Below the pieces are notes generated by a model. That model was not told the origin of the DNA. It saw only the letters and a list, made by a program, of their open reading frames with translations, and did not search any database. A stretch of 64,000 bases of DNA from Desulfolithobacter dissulfuricans (lineage in GTDB: Bacteria > Desulfobacterota > Desulfobulbia > Desulfobulbales > Desulfobulbaceae), in NCBI RefSeq assembly GCF_025998535.1, contig NZ_AP024233.1, positions 496,001-560,000 of the forward strand, written 5' to 3'. The number at the start of each line of letters is the position of its first letter. The stretch's first letter is position 1. Both the position numbers and the translations under genes were made by a program. Shown here in pieces: positions 57,936-64,000 of this stretch.

Positions 57936-59762
57936 ATGGTGAAATCGTGTGTCCCCCATCGACCTCTGGGCAGGCTGCTCTGGTGCCTGATTCCCGCGGT
58001 GCTGCTTGGCGGCTGTGTGGCCGGCCAGCAGGTTATCGATCCCTACCAGGCCCGGAGTGAACGGGAAGCGGCCATGCAGGCGGCTCGGCAGCAGGAAGTG
58101 CGGGAGCCCTCGCCCCTGTCACCATCCACTACCACCCGGTCCCCTTCATCACTCCAGGCCGATACCACTACCCCGACGACCGGGGATGATCTCCTTATGC
58201 CCGTGCTGGCCCTTATCAACGACCGTATCTATGCCTATGAACAGAAACTGGAGGCATGGAAGGAGTTCAGTGCCCGGGCCGAGGAACTCGGTCTTGATCC
58301 CGAGCAGCAGGAGAAAATCACCTCCTGTCAGGAGCAGCTGCAAAATCTCTATGTGGGCTATAACGGCCTCCATGAAGTCCTGCTCCAGGAAGACAGGGTC
58401 GATGCGGCCCGGCTGCTGGCGGCCAGGTCCCTGCTGGAGCTGGAAAAAAAGGATATTGAGTTCCTTGAAGGGGATTGTTCCGGGCTGATCAGCGGTTCCG
58501 GCGGCACCACCCTGATCGCCACCACCCGCTCCCGCACCCTGCAGGAGGTACGCGAGGCCATTGACCAGGCCATGGTCGAGCGAAAGTATGACGAGGTGAT
58601 CAGGCTCTACCGGGAGTTCACCGCAGATCCTGAACAGCAGCCGCCCTATGACATGACCTACCAGTATGGCACGGCCCTGCTGAAGTCGCGGGAAGATGAA
58701 GCGGCCAGGGATGTCTTTCTGGGGCTGCTTGAAGAGCTTAAGCGTCAGGATGCGGTCCGCAAGCAGTTTGAGCTTATGCAGCTTGTCGGCGACCTGCAGT
58801 TCGGGATGGAAGAGTACGAGCCGGCGAAAAAACAGTATAACGATATTGTTGATACCTACTCAAGGCTTGCGGATAAGAACGAGTGGGCCCTCCAGCAGCT
58901 GGCCTCCCTGGATGTGGGCGACCAGCAGGCCGACGAGGTTCGGGCCTATGCTGATCTGCTGCGGGCCTACCTGGAATATACCCCGGATCGGGATGGGTAC
59001 CTGGTGGTGGAAAAGGCCCGTTCCTTCATCGATACCTACCCCTATTCACCGGTGGCCTCGGCGGTGGATCGTCTGCTTAAGACGGTGAAGGACCAGGCGG
59101 ACACCTGGTTCAATACCAGTATCATGGCCAGGATCGATTCCCTGGCCGGGGAAAAGAAATACCAGGAAGCGCTGGAGCTGCTCCAGGACGTGGATCGCGG
59201 GATTCTGCCGCCGGAAAAACAGCAGCTGCTCAAGGAAAAGACCGAGGAACTGACCACCCTGCAGGCCATCGAGGCGGAAACCCGGCGGCTGCAGCGGGAG
59301 CAGGAGCTCCAGGAACAGTGGAACAGGGCCATGGCGCATCTCGAGGCCAAAGAGTATGATCAGGCCATTGAGATCTTTTCCAGCTTTCTGGATAATCCAT
59401 CCTATGCCGGCAAGGCCCGGCAGCGGATCGATGAAGCGGCCCGTCTTGCCGCCCAGGAAGACAGACGCCGGGCCGCTGAACTTTTTGTGCGTGCCAACCG
59501 GACCCATGATCTGGAGAGTCGCAAGAAACTGCTGTTTGCTTCCCGGCGCCTGCTGCAGGATATTCTGGTGAAATATCCGCAGACAGACCTGACCGACAAG
59601 GTGAAGCGGAACCTGCAGCGGATCGAGGAAGAGATCGCGGCCATTGACCCGGCTCTGCTCGACAATCCGACCACGGTGGATGGCACACCGGTGGAACCGG
59701 AGATCCAACCTTCCATCACCGTACCTATTCCTGGAGATAAGGCAACAGGACAAGAGCAATAA
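57936..59762 (+). CDS. Lipoprotein with helical-repeat region
   Basis: The 608-residue protein has a lipoprotein signal with Cys27 in VLLGGC, a Ser/Thr/Pro linker (about 55-85), and a long helix-rich body with spaced segments such as AIDQAMVERKYDEVIRLYREF, LEELKRQDAVRKQFELMQLVGDL and AHLEAKEYDQAIEIFSSFLDN, which look like TPR-type hairpins. A coiled-coil section lies near residues 440-470. I do not recognise a named family. Neighbouring genes (penicillin-binding protein, coiled-coil protein) suggest an envelope scaffolding role. The start has little ribosome binding signal. Confidence 0.8.
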   Translation: MVKSCVPHRPLGRLLWCLIPAVLLGGCVAGQQVIDPYQARSEREAAMQAARQQEVREPSPLSPSTTTRSPSSLQADTTTPTTGDDLLMPVLALINDRIYAYEQKLEAWKEFSARAEELGLDPEQQEKITSCQEQLQNLYVGYNGLHEVLLQEDRVDAARLLAARSLLELEKKDIEFLEGDCSGLISGSGGTTLIATTRSRTLQEVREAIDQAMVERKYDEVIRLYREFTADPEQQPPYDMTYQYGTALLKSREDEAARDVFLGLLEELKRQDAVRKQFELMQLVGDLQFGMEEYEPAKKQYNDIVDTYSRLADKNEWALQQLASLDVGDQQADEVRAYADLLRAYLEYTPDRDGYLVVEKARSFIDTYPYSPVASAVDRLLKTVKDQADTWFNTSIMARIDSLAGEKKYQEALELLQDVDRGILPPEKQQLLKEKTEELTTLQAIEAETRRLQREQELQEQWNRAMAHLEAKEYDQAIEIFSSFLDNPSYAGKARQRIDEAARLAAQEDRRRAAELFVRANRTHDLESRKKLLFASRRLLQDILVKYPQTDLTDKVKRNLQRIEEEIAAIDPALLDNPTTVDGTPVEPEIQPSITVPIPGDKATGQEQ

Positions 59763-59787
59763 AATCTGACTGAAGGAGTACGTGGCG

Positions 59788-60747
59788 ATGAACAGAAACC
59801 TGATCATAGGTGCATTGGCTGCCCTGCTGGTCCTTGGCTCGATCTGGGGGCAGATCAACAACAAGAGCAGGATCTACCTGAAAGAGGAGCTGAAAAAGGT
59901 CGAGGCCCAGCTTGAGGAAGAGCGGAATCGGAGCTCCGAGGAGCAGAGCCAGGTCCTGAGCAAGACCGCCGAGTTGCAGAAAGAGGTCCAGGAACTCCAG
60001 GCCCAGCTGAGCCGGGCCCGGGAGGAACTGGTCGCTCTGCGTAAGGCCAACAAGGGTCTTGAAGCCCAGCTCTCCGAACGGGATGCGGTCAACCAGAAGC
60101 TTGCCCGGGAGAAGAATGACCTGGCGGCTCGCCTGGCCTCTCTTCAGGAGGCGGTTGCGGCCCAGGAGACGACCAACAGACAGCTCCAGGCCCTGCAGCA
60201 GCAGGTGGCCGACTGCAACGGTGCCCTGCAGCAGGCCCGGGAGCAGGTGGCCTCGCTCCAGAAAGAGCTGGAAACCAAAGACGCGTCCCTCAAGGATCTG
60301 CAGCAGCAGCTGGCCCAGGTGAGTTCGAAGGAGCAGGTTACCGAGCAGGCCAGGGAAGAGGTGACCGAGGTTACCCAGAATCTGCAGCAGCAGCTTCAGG
60401 AGGCTCGGCAGACCATCGAGGAGCTGCGGGACCAGCTGGTTGCCGCCGAGCATGACAACAAGGTGGCCATGGCCAGGCTGGAGCGGGAGCTGGAAGCGGC
60501 CCGGGCCCAGATCCTGGGTATGGAGAAGATCATCGACGAGAAGAATGCGGCCCTGGAAGAGACCAACCAGGAGCTCGATCGGTTGAAGATCAACATGGAT
60601 GTTCTCCTGGCCAAGGTTGCTGAGCAGCGTGATGCCCTGCAGGAACTGCAGCAGGAGAATCAGGATCTGGCCAAGGAGCTGGCAATCAAAGATGAAGAGA
60701 TCACCAGCCTGCGCGACAAGCTCATGCAGAGCCCGGTGCAGGAATAG
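59788..60747 (+). CDS. Membrane-anchored coiled-coil protein
   Basis: The 319-residue protein begins with a short hydrophobic segment (NRNLIIGALAALLVLGSIWG) and is then almost entirely heptad-rich coiled coil with abundant Glu, Gln, Leu and Lys (about residues 28-315). ATG 59788 is chosen over GTG 59782 because GGAG lies nine bases upstream. No catalytic motif is visible. It follows the lipoprotein gene by 25 bases and is probably co-transcribed; the pair may form an envelope-associated structural unit. Function unknown. Confidence 0.82.
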   Translation: MNRNLIIGALAALLVLGSIWGQINNKSRIYLKEELKKVEAQLEEERNRSSEEQSQVLSKTAELQKEVQELQAQLSRAREELVALRKANKGLEAQLSERDAVNQKLAREKNDLAARLASLQEAVAAQETTNRQLQALQQQVADCNGALQQAREQVASLQKELETKDASLKDLQQQLAQVSSKEQVTEQAREEVTEVTQNLQQQLQEARQTIEELRDQLVAAEHDNKVAMARLERELEAARAQILGMEKIIDEKNAALEETNQELDRLKINMDVLLAKVAEQRDALQELQQENQDLAKELAIKDEEITSLRDKLMQSPVQE

Positions 60748-60785
60748 CCGTTTTTTCTGCCCTGCATGGTATCGGTGCTGAGGCC

Positions 60786-61817
60786 ATGAAGGCGCAGATC
60801 CTTGAAAAAACGGTTGCAGACATCCGGAAATCTCCGGAACCCCTCGTGCTTGTCCAGCGGGAGGTTCCGGATCCGCAACCGGGACAGATCCTGATCCGGG
60901 TTGCAGCCTGTGGTGTCTGTCACACCGAGCTTGACGAGATCGAATGCCGTACGCCGCCCCCGCACCTGCCCGTTGTTCCCGGCCACCAGGTGGTGGGCAC
61001 CGTGGCGGCACTGGGTGAGGGTGCCCGCCGGTTCTCGGTCGGTGACCGGGTCGGGGTTGCCTGGATCTATTCGGCCTGCGGCCGTTGCGAATACTGCCTG
61101 GCCGGGCTGGAAAACCTCTGCCCGGAGTTCCGGGCCACCGGCCGGGACGCTGACGGGGGGTATGCCGAGTTCATGGTTGTGGGCGAGGATTTCGCCACCC
61201 CTATCCCTGATTCCCTGTCCGATATCCAGGCCGCGCCGTTGCTCTGCGCCGGGGCCATAGGATATCGTTCCCTCAAGCTGACCGGCCTGGAAAACGGCCA
61301 GCGTCTCGGCCTCACCGGCTTTGGCGGTTCGGGGCACCTGGTTCTCAAAATGGTGCGGTTTCTCTATCCCGAGACCGAAGTGTATGTCTTTGCCCGTAAT
61401 CCGGTGGAGCGGGAATTCGGTCTGGAGCTTGGCGCTGTCTGGGCCGGGGATACCGGCGACACTCCGCCGGCACCGCTGCACGCCATTATCGACACCACCC
61501 CGGTCTGGACGCCAGTGGTGGCCGCCCTGGCCCACCTGGCCCCGGCCGGCCGACTGGTGATCAATGCCATCCGCAAGGAAGACTGGGACCGGGACGTCCT
61601 GCAGATCCTGGACTACCCGCGCCACCTGTGGCTGGAAAAGGAGATCAAGAGTGTGGCCAATGTCTGCCGCAGTGATGTCTCGGGATTCCTGGACCTGGCC
61701 GACCGGCTGGCCATTGTTCCGCAGGTTCAGACCTATCCCCTGGAAGAGGCCAACCGCGCCCTTTATGAACTGAAGACTGGCGCTGTTCGTGGTGCCAAGG
61801 TACTGAGCATTGCCTGA
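60786..61817 (+). CDS. Zinc-dependent alcohol dehydrogenase
   Basis: The 343-residue protein is a medium-chain dehydrogenase: catalytic zinc ligands C45/H46 in CGVCHTELDE and H67 in PGHQVVG (the usual GHE is GHQ), a further cysteine in LLCAGAIGYRSL, structural zinc cysteines C98, C101, C104 and C112 in CGRCEYCLAGLENLC, and a nucleotide-binding GFGGSGHLVLK motif. It oxidises alcohols or reduces aldehydes with NAD(P). The closest architecture is the AdhP/zinc-binding alcohol dehydrogenase family. It follows the coiled-coil gene by 38 bases; its stop overlaps the DUF456 start. Confidence 0.9.
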   Translation: MKAQILEKTVADIRKSPEPLVLVQREVPDPQPGQILIRVAACGVCHTELDEIECRTPPPHLPVVPGHQVVGTVAALGEGARRFSVGDRVGVAWIYSACGRCEYCLAGLENLCPEFRATGRDADGGYAEFMVVGEDFATPIPDSLSDIQAAPLLCAGAIGYRSLKLTGLENGQRLGLTGFGGSGHLVLKMVRFLYPETEVYVFARNPVEREFGLELGAVWAGDTGDTPPAPLHAIIDTTPVWTPVVAALAHLAPAGRLVINAIRKEDWDRDVLQILDYPRHLWLEKEIKSVANVCRSDVSGFLDLADRLAIVPQVQTYPLEEANRALYELKTGAVRGAKVLSIA

Positions 61818-62331
61818 CTCCATTCTTGCCTTTTTTCATTCCACCCTGGGCAACTCCCATCTCTGGGGCTTTCTTGCCGCCATCCCCTTTATCGTTGCCG
61901 GATTTGTCGGGGTGCTGCTGCCGGTCCTGCCCGGCACGGTGATGATCTTCTGCGGTTTTCTCCTCTACGGGTTCATCACCGGTTTTGATGGGCTGCAGCT
62001 GAGCTTTTTTGTCGGCCAGCTGGCCCTGGTGGGGCTTTCCTACCTGGTCGACTTCCTGGCCACCGCCCTGGGGGTACGGATGTACGGGGGCTCGAAGGCC
62101 GCGGCCTGGGGCGCGGTTCTTGGCTCGCTCCTGGTCTTTGTCATCGGTCCGCTCGGTATCCTGGTTGGTCCTCTGGTGGGCGCCATTGGTGGTGAACTGC
62201 TCATGGGGGAGGAGATCCGCCAGGCCCTGCACGCCGGGCTGGGCTCCTTTCTCGGTTTTGTCGGTGGCACGCTGGCCAAGCTGGTGATCTGCGCCATCAT
62301 GGTGGCCTGGTTTGTGGTTAGTATCACCTGA
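61810..62331 (+). CDS. DUF456-family membrane protein
   Basis: The 173-residue protein has four to five hydrophobic segments with glycine-rich repeats (GFVGVLLPVLPGTVMIFCGFLLYGF; LGSLLVFVIGPLGILVGPLVGAIGGELL), the typical DUF456 pattern. Function of the family is unknown. The only start that fits family length is TTG 61810, which overlaps the dehydrogenase gene by eight bases and has AAGG upstream. Confidence 0.85.
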   Translation: MPDSILAFFHSTLGNSHLWGFLAAIPFIVAGFVGVLLPVLPGTVMIFCGFLLYGFITGFDGLQLSFFVGQLALVGLSYLVDFLATALGVRMYGGSKAAAWGAVLGSLLVFVIGPLGILVGPLVGAIGGELLMGEEIRQALHAGLGSFLGFVGGTLAKLVICAIMVAWFVVSIT

Positions 62332-62552
62332 GGCTCGTGCTGAAAAACCAGTGTCCCCTGCCGCCGGCGTCTGCTCTGTGCTGCCTGCGAAAAATTCCCT
62401 CTCCATCCACCACGGGTTCGTCACCCTGTAGAGCCCCGGGCCGGTGGGGTCGTATTGCTAATGGCAGTTGACAAAGGGGTGTATCTCGCTTACTTCTTGT
62501 TGCCATCATCTGTCTGCAACAACAGAATAACACCATAGTACTTTTTGGAAAA

Positions 62553-63146
62553 ATGACTGATATTACAACGAAAGAGATGACTGTTTCCGGGTGTGAGCTC
62601 CATGCTCTCGAAGCTGGCAGCGGCCATGATGTCCTGCTCCTGCACGGGATGAAGTTTCAGGCCGCCACCTGGAAAGAACTGGGAACCCTGGAAAAACTGG
62701 CCAAAATCGGATACCACGCCGTGGCTCTTGATATGCCGGGTTTCGGCGGTTCTCCGGCCTGCGATCAGGATCAGGATACGGTCCTGGCCGATTTTGTCAG
62801 GGATGTCGGTCTGAACAGGCCGGTCCTGGTGGGGCCCTCCATGGGGGGACGGATCGCTCTGGAGTTTGCCATCAACCATCCGGACATGGTGAGCCGCCTG
62901 GTACTGGTTGGCCCGGTGGGGGTCGAGGAGAACCAGGAGCACCTCGCCCGGATCAGGGTTCCGACCCTGGTTATCCGCGGCTCCGAGGACCAGATTTCGC
63001 CGGCCTCCAGTGCACAGATGCTGGTTTCGTCTGTTCCTGACTGTCAGCTGGTGGTTTTTGAGGGCGCACCGCATCCCTGCTACCTGGACCAGCCCGAATT
63101 GTGGCACTCCACCCTGCTTGATTTCCTCGGCAATCCGGCTGCCTAA
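62553..63146 (+). CDS. Alpha/beta hydrolase
   Basis: The 197-residue protein is a compact alpha/beta hydrolase: oxyanion motif LLLHGMKFQAATW, nucleophile serine in VLVGPSMGGRIAL (near residue 95), acid in VIRGSEDQISP and histidine in GAPHPCYLDQPELWH. The length and motif set resemble the CIB/ABHD14-type small hydrolases. The catalytic triad appears complete. Substrate unknown. It stands alone before topB. Confidence 0.85.
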   Translation: MTDITTKEMTVSGCELHALEAGSGHDVLLLHGMKFQAATWKELGTLEKLAKIGYHAVALDMPGFGGSPACDQDQDTVLADFVRDVGLNRPVLVGPSMGGRIALEFAINHPDMVSRLVLVGPVGVEENQEHLARIRVPTLVIRGSEDQISPASSAQMLVSSVPDCQLVVFEGAPHPCYLDQPELWHSTLLDFLGNPAA

Positions 63147-63167
63147 TCCTGACCTCCACGCAAATTC

Positions 63168-64000
63168 ATGGGAAAAACACTTATAATTGCCGAGAAACCA
63201 AGCGTTGCCGGCGATATTGTCAAGGCGCTGCCCGGCCGGTTCAAGAAAACCAAGACCCACTGGGAAAGTGAAAACTATATTGTCTCCTATGCCATTGGCC
63301 ACCTGGTATCCATAGCCTATCCCGAAGAGGTTGATCCCAAGTACCAGAAATGGAGTCTGGAGAACCTGCCCATCCTTCCGGAGGAGTTCCCCTCACCGTG
63401 TTGCCTGGTACCAAGTCCCAGTACAACGCCCTGGCCAAGCTGATCCGGCGCCGGGATGTGGAGGTGATCGTCAATGGCTGTGATGCCGGGCGCGAGGGTG
63501 AGCTGATCTTCAAGTACATCATGAAGAAGGCGGCCACCAAATCCACGGCCGGTAAAAAGATCCGCCGGCTCTGGCTCCAGTCCATGACGCAAAGCGCCAT
63601 CCGCGAGGGACTGGCCCGCCTTCGGGACAACGAGGAGATGCTGCCGCTGGAGGATACGGCCCTGTGCCGCTCCGAGGCCGACTGGCTGATCGGTATTAAT
63701 GCCACCCGGGCGCTCACCTGTTACAATTCCCGCCATGGCGGCTTTCGTAAGACCCCCTGCGGTCGGGTGCAGACGCCGACCCTGTCCATGCTGGTCAAGC
63801 GCGAGGCTGAGCGGCGCAGTTTCAGGCCCACCCCCTATTGGGAGCTGCACGGCTGTTTTGCCGCCGATACGGTAACATATAACGGGGTGTGGATCGATCC
63901 GGAATTCCGTAAGGATCCGGGCAATCCCCACGCCAGGCAGAACCGGATCTGGGACCGGGAAAAGGCCGCGGCCATCCGGGAAAAATGTGAAGGCAAAGAG
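63168..64000 (+). CDS. topB: DNA topoisomerase III (5' part), one-base frameshift
   Basis: The start MGKTLIIAEKPSVAGDIVKAL is the Toprim opening of type IA topoisomerases. The frame breaks at the C run 63389-63392; adding one C continues with LTVLPGTKSQYNALAKLI, the Toprim acidic motif NGCDAGREGELIF, and FRKTPCGRVQTPTLSML, a topoisomerase signature. The gene runs off the window at 64000 before its catalytic tyrosine domain is complete. The enzyme relaxes or decatenates DNA. The break is probably a missing base in the sequence. Confidence 0.9.

Noticed and set aside
57671-58060. 129-codon frame before the lipoprotein gene
   Set aside because: It lies mostly inside the palindromic element and overlaps the lipoprotein start; the protein has no recognisable features.

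Overview
The window is a dense bacterial chromosome segment. The gene content suggests a Desulfobacterota organism, probably Desulfobulbaceae-like: an anaerobic sulfur-metabolising bacterium with a Gram-negative envelope. The main clues are a complex I operon without the NADH-oxidising NuoEFG module, many two-component and sigma-54-type regulators, a chemoreceptor with a haem-binding CxxCH motif, and TRAP and RND transport systems. This placement is inference from family content. No rRNA or tRNA gene was found.

Layout. (1) 0.4-6.5 kb: a visibly AT-richer block with a YeiH-family membrane exporter, an unreported 28-residue membrane peptide, a universal stress protein, and a tightly overlapping set of periplasmic binding protein, sensor histidine kinase and NtrC-type regulator. 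(2) 6.7-10 kb: a chemoreceptor and, divergent from it, a class I aminotransferase. (3) 10.0-12.1 kb: a group II intron with its reverse transcriptase/maturase, just downstream of the aminotransferase terminator. (4) 12.3-25.3 kb: a LysR regulator divergent from a thirteen-gene complex I operon (A, B, C, D, H, I, J, K, an extra antiporter-like subunit, a small membrane protein, then L, M, N), closed by a strong terminator. (5) 25.5-33.6 kb: an EAL-HDOD protein, a DUF6544-like protein, a membrane protein with a hybrid histidine kinase, and a three-gene ABC importer. (6) 33.7-36.8 kb: a DUF4143-type AAA ATPase gene cut by an insertion sequence with a 9-bp target duplication. (7) 36.9-45.3 kb, minus strand: GntR regulator, TRAP transporter (P, Q, M), creatininase-family amidohydrolase and 5-oxoprolinase/hydantoinase, which together look like uptake and ring opening of a cyclic amide. 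(8) 45.5-53.5 kb, minus strand: YhbY, then an envelope operon of lytic transglycosylase, RND adaptor, RND pump and TraB-family protein. (9) 54-64 kb, plus strand: a large class A penicillin-binding protein, a lipoprotein, a coiled-coil protein, a zinc alcohol dehydrogenase, a DUF456 protein, an alpha/beta hydrolase and the start of topoisomerase III.

Four otherwise intact genes (nuoH, the MltD-like transglycosylase, the penicillin-binding protein and topB) each lack exactly one base at a short G/C run. This points to homopolymer under-calling in the assembly more than to real gene loss. Several palindromic intergenic elements (about 1.7, 45.9, 53.7 and 57.7 kb) share sequence and look like a dispersed repeat family.

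The most promising material for follow-up is the complex I operon with four antiporter-like subunits plus an unknown 85-residue subunit candidate, the 28-residue peptide beside the YeiH transporter, and the binding-protein/kinase/NtrC sensory unit.
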